A DNA stretch of 64,000 nt from Arthrobacter_E sp044748305 (GTDB lineage Bacteria > Actinomycetota > Actinomycetes > Actinomycetales > Micrococcaceae): NCBI RefSeq assembly GCF_044748305.1, contig NZ_JBIVFT010000003.1, positions 1 to 64,000 on the forward strand, given 5' to 3'. Position 1 is the first letter of the stretch. Every line of letters begins with the position of its first letter. A program made the translations under genes and the position numbers. Shown here in pieces: positions 35,815 through 44,535 of the stretch. Under the pieces are notes generated by a model that was given only the letters and a program-made list of their open reading frames with translations, had not been told where the DNA came from and ran no database searches.

Positions 35815-36611
35815 GACATCTCCCCCTTAGCGACTTTAGTGCCGAGCGACGCCGCGATCTCCAGTCCGGCGCCAGGATACTCAGCAAGTAGCGACTGTTC
35901 TGCTGAGGCAGCATCTGCAGATGCCGCAATGACTTCCTCGAACCGGCGCAGATACGCGCGAGTGTGTGTAATCGCCGTGGAATCCGACAAGGAACCGGCC
36001 AGACGGTGGCCAGCGACAACCATTGTGGGCGCGAGCGCATCGAACGCATCGAGGGCGAGGAGCCATGCGTTCCTGGCTTCGGTCGTCGCGGAATCAGCCG
36101 TCCACACATGCAAACCCTCAAACAGCAGGATCCCACCGAGGAGTGCACGCTGCTCCGGCTCGAAGACGAACCACTTGCGATCCCCAAGTGCATCATCGAC
36201 ACCACGCAGTTCGACACCGCGATCATCGATGTGAATAACGCCGCCGTCGAAAGCTTCAAGGTTCACGAGTCGAGTCGGCAGGTTGGATCCGAGGTGTGCC
36301 CATGCCTGCAGCTTTCCCTCATAGCTGTGCCGGATGTGGTCGATGACGTCGCTCGGCGCGATGAACCGGGCTCCAGGAAAGGCGTCGGCGATCACTTCTG
36401 CGCCGAAATAGAAATCGGGATCACCTCCGGAGATCAGCACGGTCGTCAGGGTCTTGCCCGAGTCAAGAACCGCCGCAACGATCCTGTGACCATCGGCCCG
36501 TGTGAATCCGGAATCGACGAGCACTGCCTCGGTTTCCCCTGTGATGAGCACGCTGGTCTTGTGAAGCGAGGATGCCGGCGCATCCAGAATGGTGTAGTTG
36601 AGTTCAGTCAT
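35805..36611 (-). CDS. Metallo-beta-lactamase-fold protein lacking metal His
   Basis: The 268-residue protein has the MBL fold (TSVLITGETEAVLVDSGF, TTVLIS, VVAGHR), but the HxHxDH metal motif reads SGGDPDFYFG, so its first three His are gone. A known MBL branch keeps HGDPDFYFG; here even that His is Gly. It may bind rather than hydrolyse, or use other ligands. ATG 36611 is preceded by GGAGAGAA. It is divergent from an AraC regulator that probably controls it and the SnoaL-like gene. Confidence 0.83.
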   Translation of the reverse strand: MTELNYTILDAPASSLHKTSVLITGETEAVLVDSGFTRADGHRIVAAVLDSGKTLTTVLISGGDPDFYFGAEVIADAFPGARFIAPSDVIDHIRHSYEGKLQAWAHLGSNLPTRLVNLEAFDGGVIHIDDRGVELRGVDDALGDRKWFVFEPEQRALLGGILLFEGLHVWTADSATTEARNAWLLALDAFDALAPTMVVAGHRLAGSLSDSTAITHTRAYLRRFEEVIAASADAASAEQSLLAEYPGAGLEIAASLGTKVAKGEMSWG

Positions 36612-36661
36612 GTCTTCTCTCCAGAAATCATCCCTACGGCCCTTGGCTTTCAGGGTTCTCT

Positions 36662-36679
36662 TGAGCACCGCTGTGCTCA
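36662..36679. promoter_or_regulatory. 7-4-7 palindrome in the AraC/MBL divergent region
   Basis: TGAGCAC-CGCT-GTGCTCA is a perfect inverted repeat between the divergent MBL-fold and AraC genes. It is a likely operator. Confidence 0.55.
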
Positions 36680-36697
36680 CTATGTAAAACTAAGCTC

Positions 36698-37672
36698 ATG
36701 CCGAGTAGAGATCACGGTTCTTTCGCGACACTTGATGGTGAGAATCAGACATCTTTGATCCGGAGCGTACGGTTCAATCCGGTCTCTCCAGCACGTACTC
36801 CTCTCGAGGTGACCACGGTCGAGCGCATCCGAAGACGAGGCGGCATCGCTGAGTTCGCAGCCCCACAACGCCCCGGATTCGAGCTGCTCATCGCGGTGGG
36901 TTCAGGAAGTGCCACCCACGAGGTCGACTTCAACCGATACACCGTGAATGCCCACGATGTCCTCTGGGTCCATACCGGCCAGGTCCAGCTTTGGGGCGAC
37001 ATCCGCCAAATTGAAGGAACCGTCGTGATGTTCAACCAGGATGCGCTCCCACCCGAGACCGCGGAACTGCTCCGCTCACTTAGAACGTCCACCCGAAACC
37101 ACTGGGACGGCGCGGCCCATCCCGAAGGGCCATTCAGTCTGCTGCTCGCGGGACTCGTCAAGAGCACCATCCCCACGGCCAAGGGTCCCGTCTCACGGGC
37201 CCGGGAAGCCGCGACGGCGCATGCCCTCTCCGCCGCTCTCCTTCTCCTGAGCTGCGATGAACCGAATGACGAGGACCAACGTGCCGAGCCTCCCGAAGGG
37301 TTCACCTGGCTCATCGAGGAAATCGAGCGGAACTTCACTGCTCATCGAACGGTCGCATGGTATGCCCAGCGCTTGGGCTACTCGGAACGCACCTTGAACA
37401 GGTTCGCCCAGGCACACGCCGGGATAAGTACGAAAGAGATGATCGACCAGAGAACGATCCTCGAAGCGAAGCGGCTGCTTGTCCACGAACAGTCTTCCAT
37501 CACAGAAATCGCAGCACGTCTGGGTTTCGACGATCCGGCCAACTTCTCCAAATACTTCCGGCACCGGGCTGGAACAAGCCCAGGCCGGTTCAGAGCAAAC
37601 TCATCGGCCGGGATAAAGCCCGCGCAAAAATACGTGAAACCTGGCGCCCAGAACCATCGCTTGAGCCCCTGA
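36698..37672 (+). CDS. AraC-family regulator
   Basis: The 324-residue protein has a cupin-like N-terminal half and the AraC DNA-binding domain: TVAWYAQRLGYSERTLNRFAQAHAGISTKEMIDQRTILEAKRLL and SITEIAARLGFDDPANFSKYFRHRAGTSPGRFR. ATG 36698 follows TAAAAC by seven bases and lacks a ribosome binding site. It is divergent from the MBL-fold operon, its likely target. Confidence 0.92.
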   Translation: MPSRDHGSFATLDGENQTSLIRSVRFNPVSPARTPLEVTTVERIRRRGGIAEFAAPQRPGFELLIAVGSGSATHEVDFNRYTVNAHDVLWVHTGQVQLWGDIRQIEGTVVMFNQDALPPETAELLRSLRTSTRNHWDGAAHPEGPFSLLLAGLVKSTIPTAKGPVSRAREAATAHALSAALLLLSCDEPNDEDQRAEPPEGFTWLIEEIERNFTAHRTVAWYAQRLGYSERTLNRFAQAHAGISTKEMIDQRTILEAKRLLVHEQSSITEIAARLGFDDPANFSKYFRHRAGTSPGRFRANSSAGIKPAQKYVKPGAQNHRLSP

Positions 37673-37728
37673 ACTGAAGCCGTCCGGTCCGGACGAAGGC
37701 CTACGCAATGACTTGTCGACGACCCGCG

Positions 37729-38169
37729 TTATTGGTCCGTGCTCGCCCGCAGTGCTCGTCGAGATCCGGGAGCCTGCTGGCTGAGCAGATCGCGGATCTG
37801 AATCAGGACATCCTGCTCCGTCAGCTCGGAAGGGACGTCCTCTACGACGGGAGCCTTGGCGGATTGACGATCCTTGACCCTCTTCATCGGCACTACAAGG
37901 AAGAAGTACACGACGAGCGCGACCGCAAGGAAGTTGATCGCAGCCGAGATGATCGCTCCGATGCCAAACTTCGCCGTGGCAAAGATTCCCGGGATATCAA
38001 TTGTCCAAGCCGACAGGTCTCCAGAAGGAACAAAAGCTCCGATAAGAGGATTGATGAACGACTCAACGATCGCGGTGACGATTCCCGTAAAAGCAGCACC
38101 AATGACTACGGCGACAGCCAAGTCGATCACATTGCCCTGCATGATGAATTCCTTAAACCCCTTGATCAC
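37729..38169 (-). CDS. mscL: Large-conductance mechanosensitive channel MscL
   Basis: MscL opens under membrane tension and releases solutes during osmotic downshock. The 146-residue product starts with the family signature KGFKEFIMQGNVIDLAVAVVIGAAFTGIV, has the second helix FLAVALVVYFFLVVPM and a C-terminal helix with EDVPSELTEQDVLIQIRDLL. I use GTG 38169, which follows AGAGAGGA and fits the family start; ATG 38250 would add 27 residues. Single gene. Confidence 0.95.
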   Translation of the reverse strand: MIKGFKEFIMQGNVIDLAVAVVIGAAFTGIVTAIVESFINPLIGAFVPSGDLSAWTIDIPGIFATAKFGIGAIISAAINFLAVALVVYFFLVVPMKRVKDRQSAKAPVVEDVPSELTEQDVLIQIRDLLSQQAPGSRRALRASTDQ

Positions 38170-38430
38170 GAAGGGTATCCTCTCTCTGCCGCGTGCCGCC
38201 GCCTCCCTCAGCTCGACACCGTTCTGAAGTATCTTGTGGCGCTTGGTCATACACACCAAAGAGCAGGCGCTCTCACTGCTCAATCGATGGGTGACTGAAA
38301 TGAGAACGCCCGCTCCGGCCAGACGCGTTGCACCAACTCCGCGCCCATGGACCGCTCGTTGCCGCGGCCCGACATCCAATTAGACGCGAGCCTCGAAGGT
38401 CACACCAGTGGCATGGAGGACATGTACCGA

Positions 38431-38436
38431 TAACAT
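38431..38436 (+). promoter_or_regulatory. TAACAT -10 box of a leaderless gene
   Basis: TAACAT ends six bases before GTG 38443. No ribosome binding site is present. Confidence 0.55.
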
Positions 38437-38442
38437 TGCGCC

Positions 38443-39465
38443 GTGGACATCGCCATCCTTCTCCTGCCCGGCATGAGGACCTTCGAGGTGGCAGCTGCGC
38501 TCGAGGTATTCAACGGCGGCAGTCCCGAGGGCGAGCCGCCCCGACACAGGATTCGCATGGTCTCGTCCCAGGCCGAGGAAATCACCCTCGAGTACGAGTT
38601 CACCGTTGAGACTTCATCTCTGAAGACCGCCAAATCAGCTGAGATCCTCATCGTGCCCGGAGTCGTCAACATTGAGCGGCATCTAGCAGAGATCGATAAC
38701 GGAACACACGAAGAGCTGATCGCTACAATCATGGATGCCCATTCCAGAGGAGCTACCGTCGTGTCCTTGTGCACCGGAGTATTTCTTCTGGCCGCTGCTG
38801 GGCTCCTGGACCACAAAGAGGCGACAACTCACTGGTATTGGACGGATCGCCTGCGTCAACCGCACCCCCATATACGGGTGCGCAGCAACGTCTTGTTCAC
38901 GCATGACAGCCAACTACACGTCTGGACCTCGGCCGGGGTCTCGGCAGCCATCGATCTCTGCCTTGCGCTCCTTGCGGATGTCGAGGGAACCGTCGCGTCG
39001 ATGGAATCTGCACGTGGCATGGTCGTCGCGGCCATCCGAACAGGCGGACAGAAACAGTTCATTCCGCCACGCCACGAGCTACAAGAACTGGTCGGAAGCG
39101 AGTACACAGACCTCCAAGACCTAGTCCGGCGCACCTTGGACCAACCATGGACCGTGAAGTCCATGGCAGCGGCGGCTCGACAAAGCCCCAGGACCCTCCA
39201 ACGTCGCTTCAGCCGTGCCTTCGGCATGTCCCTCACCGAGTGGCTTGTCCGTGAACGAATCGCCACCGCCCAAGAGCTGCTGACCATGACAGATCTGCCA
39301 ATCGACCAGATCGCACGCCGTGCAGGATTCCACAGTGCAGATCTTCTCCGAAAGCACTTCGCGACAGCCGTCGGCACCTCCCCCTCCCGACACAGAGAGT
39401 CCTTTCAGAACATCCTGCCTGAAGGACAGCAAACAGCGACCGGACGCAGATCCACAGCCACCTAG
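38443..39465 (+). CDS. GlxA-type regulator (DJ-1/PfpI plus AraC domain)
   Basis: The 340-residue protein joins a DJ-1/PfpI domain (AILLLPGMRTFEVAAALEVF, VVSLCTGVFLLAAAGLLDHKEATTHW with the nucleophile-elbow Cys) to an AraC domain (WTVKSMAAAARQSPRTLQRRFSRAFGMSLTEWLVRERIATAQELL). Such regulators control amine or redox metabolism. Start GTG fits both the family and the leaderless promoter. No target gene is obvious nearby. Confidence 0.92.
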   Translation: MDIAILLLPGMRTFEVAAALEVFNGGSPEGEPPRHRIRMVSSQAEEITLEYEFTVETSSLKTAKSAEILIVPGVVNIERHLAEIDNGTHEELIATIMDAHSRGATVVSLCTGVFLLAAAGLLDHKEATTHWYWTDRLRQPHPHIRVRSNVLFTHDSQLHVWTSAGVSAAIDLCLALLADVEGTVASMESARGMVVAAIRTGGQKQFIPPRHELQELVGSEYTDLQDLVRRTLDQPWTVKSMAAAARQSPRTLQRRFSRAFGMSLTEWLVRERIATAQELLTMTDLPIDQIARRAGFHSADLLRKHFATAVGTSPSRHRESFQNILPEGQQTATGRRSTAT

Positions 39466-39993
39466 AGGAAACCACCCAAGAACACCAAGAGCCGCTTCCA
39501 CAACACCCACAACCACCTTCACCGGCCAGGACCACGATCGGCACTCGCCCACTGAATTCAGCTTGTGGACGGCATGGCTCCAAAACACAGGGCAGAGTCA
39601 GCGGAATTCAGAAGGCTCAGAAGAGCCTCATCACCGTTTCGTCTCCGCCGCACTAGGTGTCCATTAGTTGCTGGATAATGGGCCGTTCTCCACCTGTGAG
39701 CCCAACGCGCTCCCCTTGCGCCAGAGCCGGGCATCTCTTGACCTCCCAAGTCCGACTCCTACCTACTCGCCGCACGCGGCGCTGGGGAAAGTGAACCCCG
39801 AATAAGAGACCGAACTGCCCGGCCCACGGTTTAGAACAATATGTGGATTAACACTACCGACGCGCTAATAGCTCGGATATTCTGAGCTGGCTTAGCGCAG
39901 CAGCTCCACTCATCTGGGTCGTTGCATCCGCCTCTTCTCGTCGCAGTCTCAACTCGACCGCGATCCATCACCGCATCACACATTGGGGTAAGA
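39466..39993. other. 528-base region with no recognisable gene
   Basis: The longest non-coding stretch of the window. Nothing in either strand resembles a protein family, tRNA or clear terminator. The last ~100 bases must hold the promoter of the secreted protein at 39994. Confidence 0.5.
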
Positions 39994-40713
39994 ATGTTGA
40001 AGTTGAAGAAGAAATCCATCGCCACGACAGTGGCAACCCTTGCTCTCCTCCTCGCCGCTCCCATGATTCCCGCTCACGCGGGAACGACGCCTGGTTACGA
40101 TAGCGCACAAGGTCGGACTATCTGCGGCGCGTACCAGGACGGAGGCACCGGCTACGGCTATAACTTTGAGAAGAACATCCCAATCTCCAGCGCAGGATGG
40201 GGACGACTTCTGGCGAACGACCCTTACGGCATCAAAGTCGGCGACAACATCTGGGCTAAGATTCATCCGACCCTCGGAAAGACCTTCCCTCTCAGCAACT
40301 GGTCGGGCACTAAAATGATCACGGAAATCGACCCCCGGTTCGGGCCCAGGCAAGTCCCTGCCTTCACGAACCTCGATACGGCCATGAACAACGCGACGTG
40401 CGGATCTACGTTCTACGTCGGGCCGCCCAAGGCTCTGCAGGTCAAGCCCACGGACCCGATCCCTCCCGCCGGCCACATGAAGGTCATTCAGGTCAGGACC
40501 AACGGCATCAGCTTCGTGGGCACCGACGGCGTCATGAAGGGCGCGGTGATGAACTTCCGAATCATGTCCGGGGCCTCCAAGACGTTCCTCAACGTCCATA
40601 CCACCGGACCTAAGCTCGACCCAGGTCTGCAAGATGCCGCTCGATGGACCATGGAGATGCTGGCCGGCACAACCTGGGACGACTTTGCCTCAAGAATCGG
40701 CGCAGCACAGTAA
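39994..40713 (+). CDS. Secreted protein of unknown function
   Basis: The 239-residue product has a Sec signal: MLKLKKKSIATTVATLALLL followed by APMIPAHAG, so it is exported. The mature part has two Cys (ICGAYQDGG and NATCGSTF), which may form a disulfide, and phrases like FPLSNWSGTKMITEIDPRFG and FRIMSGASKTFLNVHTTGP. I do not recognise the fold; it may be a surface or toxin-like protein. ATG follows GGGGTAAGA. A 12-bp hairpin terminates it. Confidence 0.75.
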   Translation: MLKLKKKSIATTVATLALLLAAPMIPAHAGTTPGYDSAQGRTICGAYQDGGTGYGYNFEKNIPISSAGWGRLLANDPYGIKVGDNIWAKIHPTLGKTFPLSNWSGTKMITEIDPRFGPRQVPAFTNLDTAMNNATCGSTFYVGPPKALQVKPTDPIPPAGHMKVIQVRTNGISFVGTDGVMKGAVMNFRIMSGASKTFLNVHTTGPKLDPGLQDAARWTMEMLAGTTWDDFASRIGAAQ

Positions 40714-40735
40714 CAATCCACACTCCGTAGATGCT

Positions 40736-40774
40736 CGAGGGACCGGCTGCAACGATGACGCGGCCGGTCCCTCG
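40736..40774 (+). terminator. 12-bp hairpin after the secreted protein
   Basis: CGAGGGACCGGC (40736-40747) and its complement (40763-40774) pair perfectly around 15 bases, 23 bases after the stop. Likely terminator. Confidence 0.7.
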
Positions 40775-41056
40775 GTTCCCAAGCGCCATGATGTCACCGA
40801 GGAGAGACGACCTCGGCCATGCTCGATAACCCTCCGACTAGCCAGACAGCCCGAGCTTGCTAGGTTCGCTTTGACGCAAGCGAAGCGAAGTCCGGGGCCT
40901 TCCTCTACCCACGCACGTCCACCGGCTTAGGCAAGTGCCAGCGATGCTGGTTGTTGACGGGGAGCACCGAGGGTTCCTCTGCACGAACTCGGGTTCGTGG
41001 GGTGTAGAGCAGATGGTGCGGGAGCGATCTTACGAGAACCTTCGAAGGCGTGCGGT
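40775..41056. other. Intergenic region, nothing recognised
   Basis: Between the terminator and the end of the MauE-thioredoxin gene I see no gene, repeat or RNA. Confidence 0.5.
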
Positions 41057-42001
41057 TCAGGAGGCTGTGACGATGAGTTTCATGATCTCGTCTATTCCTT
41101 CCGCAGTTGGAGCCGCAAGGCGTCCAGTGCTGTCGAAAGCGAGGGCTGAGGGATAGGAGCGGATTCCAGAGGCGGCGCGTACCATACCTGAGACGTCCTC
41201 CCAGTCGTAGCTTGTTCCCGCTCCGACGGTCCGGATGTCGACGAGGGAACCGCGCCCGTGGGTGGCCGTCAGCGCGTGTAGCAGCGTTTCGCAGGCGTTG
41301 CATCCTTCTTTGACAAATATCAGGAGAAGGGGCTTTCTCTTTGCCTGCGCGATTCGGGCGGGTCGGATCCAGTCCCCGTCAGATGTGACCAGGCGGAGAG
41401 TTTCCGGAGAAAGGACGAGTACGTTTTCCCCGCTGGCGAGTTTCTGAGTCGAGGCCTCGTTGAGCTGGCGTCGTGGGGTTGTTCGTGCCCACCAGGTCAC
41501 GGTCGTCGCGCCGAGGAGGAAAATCAGTGGTAGCGCAATGTTATCGGGGTCAAGCGCAACTCGAAGTGCTACCGAGCCCCCATCGGGGGCACCCAGGAGC
41601 AGATACGTCGCGCAGGCCAGAGAGATCGCGGCGAGGACTGCGTTCAGGGTCACTGTTCGTGCAGTTATCTGATGTGGGGTACCTCCGAAACATTCGCAGG
41701 ATACCTGCGCAGACGCCATGAGAGGTCTGAGAGTGGCCAGACAAAAGGTAGCAAAAAGCACGGCGGCTATTCCCAGTGTGGCGGCGGCGAAAAGGGATGG
41801 TGCAAAGACGATGCAAGCCGCAAGCGCAACCTCTAGCCATGGCCAAACGCGGTCGAAGAGCCGCGACCGTGTCCACAAAGGAAGGTTGAGCACCAGCGCA
41901 CTGCGAGCCGTCGCACCGGGCGAGAAGACTTTGGAGACACCACTGAGCACGAAGACGGCCGAGACCCATAGCGGGACCCATATTGCCAGTGTGACGCTCA
42001 T
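41057..42001 (-). CDS. MauE-like membrane protein fused to a thioredoxin domain
   Basis: Residues 1-~165 form four to five membrane helices of the MauE/DoxX type with the redox pair VSCECFGGTPHQ. Residues ~200-314 are a thioredoxin-like domain with KEGCNACETLLHAL (CxxC) and the late cis-Pro region GIRSYPSALAFDSTGR. The fusion would carry electrons across the membrane to an extracytoplasmic disulfide. It overlaps the TetR stop by four bases and is the last gene of a three-gene operon. Confidence 0.82.
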   Translation of the reverse strand: MSVTLAIWVPLWVSAVFVLSGVSKVFSPGATARSALVLNLPLWTRSRLFDRVWPWLEVALAACIVFAPSLFAAATLGIAAVLFATFCLATLRPLMASAQVSCECFGGTPHQITARTVTLNAVLAAISLACATYLLLGAPDGGSVALRVALDPDNIALPLIFLLGATTVTWWARTTPRRQLNEASTQKLASGENVLVLSPETLRLVTSDGDWIRPARIAQAKRKPLLLIFVKEGCNACETLLHALTATHGRGSLVDIRTVGAGTSYDWEDVSGMVRAASGIRSYPSALAFDSTGRLAAPTAEGIDEIMKLIVTAS

Positions 42002-42603
42002 GCGGGTGTGCTTTCGGGGAGTTCGTAGAGTGCGGTGAAGACACCGTCGATGGCGGTGAACATGTCAAGTGTTTCATCGGCAAGCCATTGCAGCTGCAGC
42101 CCGTCCATGGCGGCCAGGGCGATGCTGGCCGCAACGGCATGGGTGAGGCCTTGGCGGGGTACGGCTCCGCGGGTCTGTAGGTAGTGGGCAAGGTTCGTGC
42201 GCACGCGGTCGTAGCGTTCGGAGAAGAAGGTTCCGGCGGGATGCCCAGGGGTGCGGGCATGGCTGCTCATGGCGATGAAGAGTGAGACCAGGCCAGGATT
42301 CTTCATATTGTGCTGGAGCTGATATTCGAAGGCGAGGCGATCCTGGACAAGATCTCCCTGAATGGCGAAATCTTCGACCGCGATCGGGCCGCTGGCCTTT
42401 TGGAAGTCACGCGAGCGTAGGATCTCGACCAGCAGCTCTTCCAGGGAACCGAAATAGTAGAGGACCCCGCTGGGAGTGGTCCCACAACGGCGGGCCACTT
42501 CGCGAAGACTCGCCTGATTTCCCCGACCAGTGCCGAATACGGACAGTGCGACCCGGAGGATTTCCGCCCGTCTGGCCGCACCCTTGGGTGAAACAGCCCT
42601 CAT
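41998..42603 (-). CDS. TetR-family regulator
   Basis: The 201-residue protein has the HTH segment GNQASLREVARRCGTTPSGVLYYFGSLEELLVEIL at residues ~27-62 and a helical ligand domain. ATG 42603 overlaps the stop of the gene before it by four bases (ATGA), and its own stop overlaps the MauE-thioredoxin start. It probably regulates its own operon. Confidence 0.9.
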   Translation of the reverse strand: MRAVSPKGAARRAEILRVALSVFGTGRGNQASLREVARRCGTTPSGVLYYFGSLEELLVEILRSRDFQKASGPIAVEDFAIQGDLVQDRLAFEYQLQHNMKNPGLVSLFIAMSSHARTPGHPAGTFFSERYDRVRTNLAHYLQTRGAVPRQGLTHAVAASIALAAMDGLQLQWLADETLDMFTAIDGVFTALYELPESTPA

Positions 42604-42857
42604 CGCCAAGGCTCGGGGTGGCTACCGCTGGGCAACCGATGCGTCGAGGTGTCGACATAGGTGCGTTGGAGTTCATCAGGATCGAACCACTCCACTGGCA
42701 CGTCGGTCTCCGGGAAATCAACTTTCGACGTGGACCCGTGAACGTCGAAACGCTTCTGCTCCAGGTTCCCGGGCCAACCGATGTAGTTACGTGTACCAAT
42801 CACCATGTGGCCGGCAACGCTGACCGGATCTCCCACAGTGACAGCTGACTTGCCCAC
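42600..42857 (-). CDS. Small hypothetical protein
   Basis: The 85-residue product is acidic and polar with GTRNYIGWPGNLEQKRFD and VEWFDPDELQRTYVDTS. I recognise no family, and it could be a fragment of a larger protein. Support comes from tight coupling to the TetR gene (ATGA overlap). GTG 42857 has AGGAAG rather far upstream, so the start is uncertain. Confidence 0.5.
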   Translation of the reverse strand: MGKSAVTVGDPVSVAGHMVIGTRNYIGWPGNLEQKRFDVHGSTSKVDFPETDVPVEWFDPDELQRTYVDTSTHRLPSGSHPEPWR

Positions 42858-43297
42858 GATTGTTGATCTCGCTTCCTCATGGATCGCGGTTTCTCATGAA
42901 AAACCCCGATCAGAACCTCATAGTTGGGGTGGTTCGGGGCCGGCCGCCATTGGAAGGCACGACCGACCCCTTAACCTCCTCCGGTAACGCAGTCAGGAGT
43001 ATGCGCTACCGGAGGACCCCATTACATGCCTAGCTCCTGCGCAACCATGGGCGTGGTCGAATGCACAAGGCTGGCATGCCTGGTCAGGCCCCTGTGAGAC
43101 CCAGCCAGTGCCCGAATCCGAATCCGTGACATTCGATTCCGAGCGCTCACTCACTACCGAATCCTCATGGCTTCAAGCGGTAGCTGAATCTCATGTTAGC
43201 ATTATTTGACCGATGATCAATATTTGATTTTCGTTGAACTTTAGGAGACGACGGAGCTGCCACGGGGGTAGCCCACGACGCAAAGAGGGGGACTTTC
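42858..43297. other. Divergent intergenic region with short palindromes
   Basis: No gene is seen. GGTTTCTCATGAAAAACC at 42888-42905 is a near-perfect palindrome upstream of the three-gene operon and could be the TetR operator. A 14-bp stem with one mismatch pairs 42977-42990 with 43003-43016. The AT-rich part around 43195-43245 must hold the promoter for the gene at 43298. Confidence 0.5.
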
Positions 43298-44032
43298 GTG
43301 TCCAGTGGAAATCGGAAGAACTTGATTCAGGGAGAAGGCCTGGGGAGGCGATCGGCGCTGAAAGCCGGCGCATGGTCCGTGCCGGTCGTCGCGGTGTCTG
43401 TGTCGGCGCCGGCTGCCGCCGCGTCGCCCGTGACGTCGCCGTGGAATTTGCAGGTTGAAGCGGTCTGCGGCGACGAGTCGTGGTTCCGTGAAGCGGCAGG
43501 CTTCCGCATCACGAACACGGGGAGCGAACCGATTCCGGCAGGAACCGTCTTCACGTGGACGCAGTTCCTGCACGTTGAGGGCAGCACGCTTGCTCCGCCG
43601 TGGGAGTACTCATCCCGGAGAAACTGGGCGGACAAGACCGTCATTAAGAATGAGCTGATCAGTGCGTCCTACATCACGGTCGGGCCGTGGAGCAAGTGGG
43701 TGGTTACTAACCCGAGCTTCGGGTACCGCTACGGCGACAAGAGCCGGACCGTCACCTACACGGTGGGGTCGCAAGGGCACCGCCAGGGCTACTCCATCTA
43801 CATCGGCACGCGGGCAACCCGTTTGCGCCGGGGTTTCTGGATGTCCCTGGACTTCACCTCGGGCAACGGCGGTTCGATTACCGGGGATGAAAGTGCTCGC
43901 CTGGGCACTGGAGGCTGGCTCATCACCGGTTGCGAGGAGCAGGAAGACAACAAGGACACCCTGAGCCCGGCTGAACTGCAAGAAGCCGAAGAAGAAGCGG
44001 CCCGTATCACTGCCGGGACCACGGCACCCTGA
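43298..44032 (+). CDS. Tat-exported surface protein, module copy B
   Basis: The 244-residue product starts with the twin-arginine signal GLGRRSALKAGAWSVPVVAV then SAPAAAAS. This matches the protein at 32108 almost position for position, and both mature parts have a P-[LI]-PAG block (EPIPAGTVFTW here). The mature region is Trp- and Tyr-rich and ends in an acidic helix (PAELQEAEEEAAR). Function unknown. GTG 43298 follows AAAGAGGGGG. A hairpin and then the small MK-F gene follow. Confidence 0.8.
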   Translation: MSSGNRKNLIQGEGLGRRSALKAGAWSVPVVAVSVSAPAAAASPVTSPWNLQVEAVCGDESWFREAAGFRITNTGSEPIPAGTVFTWTQFLHVEGSTLAPPWEYSSRRNWADKTVIKNELISASYITVGPWSKWVVTNPSFGYRYGDKSRTVTYTVGSQGHRQGYSIYIGTRATRLRRGFWMSLDFTSGNGGSITGDESARLGTGGWLITGCEEQEDNKDTLSPAELQEAEEEAARITAGTTAP

Positions 44033-44050
44033 CCATGCAAGTTTGCAGCG

Positions 44051-44089
44051 AGAGTGCGTCCCGCCCCGCAACCGGGTAGGACGCACTCT
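44051..44089 (+). terminator. 11-bp hairpin after module copy B
   Basis: AGAGTGCGTCC (44051-44061) and GGACGCACTCT (44079-44089) pair perfectly just after the stop at 44032, as in module copy A. Confidence 0.7.
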
Positions 44090-44169
44090 ACGTCTCGCCC
44101 ACTAGACGCTCATTGCCTGCAGTAGCCACACTGACGCCGACCCGCAGGCAGCGAACTTTTCAGAGGACC

Positions 44170-44475
44170 ATGAAAATCTTCTTTGCAGTACCCGAAACGT
44201 CCACCAGCGAACCACTACTTCTAGAGTCCGAGGCGGCGGACTACGCGATGGCCAAAGAACTCATGAGAGAAAAGATCCTCGACGAACTCGAAACCGCCTT
44301 CGGACCCCATGAAACACTCGATGACTACACATGGCCGGAACAGGGCTCCCGGCCCTGGCACGACCCACACGCTGCGCCCCAGGCAGCATCAAGTCGACGA
44401 AGAATGTGGTCGAGAATGTTGACCGTAGGTGAACAGCGCTCGGTGCACAGAAAATCCACCGTCGGCGACGACTGA
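44170..44475 (+). CDS. Small MK-F protein, module copy B
   Basis: The 101-residue product starts MKIFFAVPETSTSEPLLLES, then EAADYAMAKELMREKI, matching the protein at 33412 over the first ~37 residues. ATG 44170 follows AGAGGA. The last ~30 codons overlap an SDR remnant on the other strand, so the original 3' end may have been replaced. Function unknown; the link is its place behind a Tat-signal surface protein. Confidence 0.6.
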   Translation: MKIFFAVPETSTSEPLLLESEAADYAMAKELMREKILDELETAFGPHETLDDYTWPEQGSRPWHDPHAAPQAASSRRRMWSRMLTVGEQRSVHRKSTVGDD

Positions 44476-44535
44476 CTGACCCGTAATGTAGCTCGAGACC
44501 CGTGAGGCGACCTCGCTACCTGAAAGGACCGCGAG
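44440..44535 (-). pseudogene. SDR C-terminal remnant
   Basis: On the minus strand one frame reads GSEVASRVSSYITGQSVVAD followed by GGFSVH, the classic C-terminal block of short-chain dehydrogenases. A stop lies directly upstream and no Rossmann or YxxxK part is found, so this is a ~30-codon fragment of a lost gene. Confidence 0.7.
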
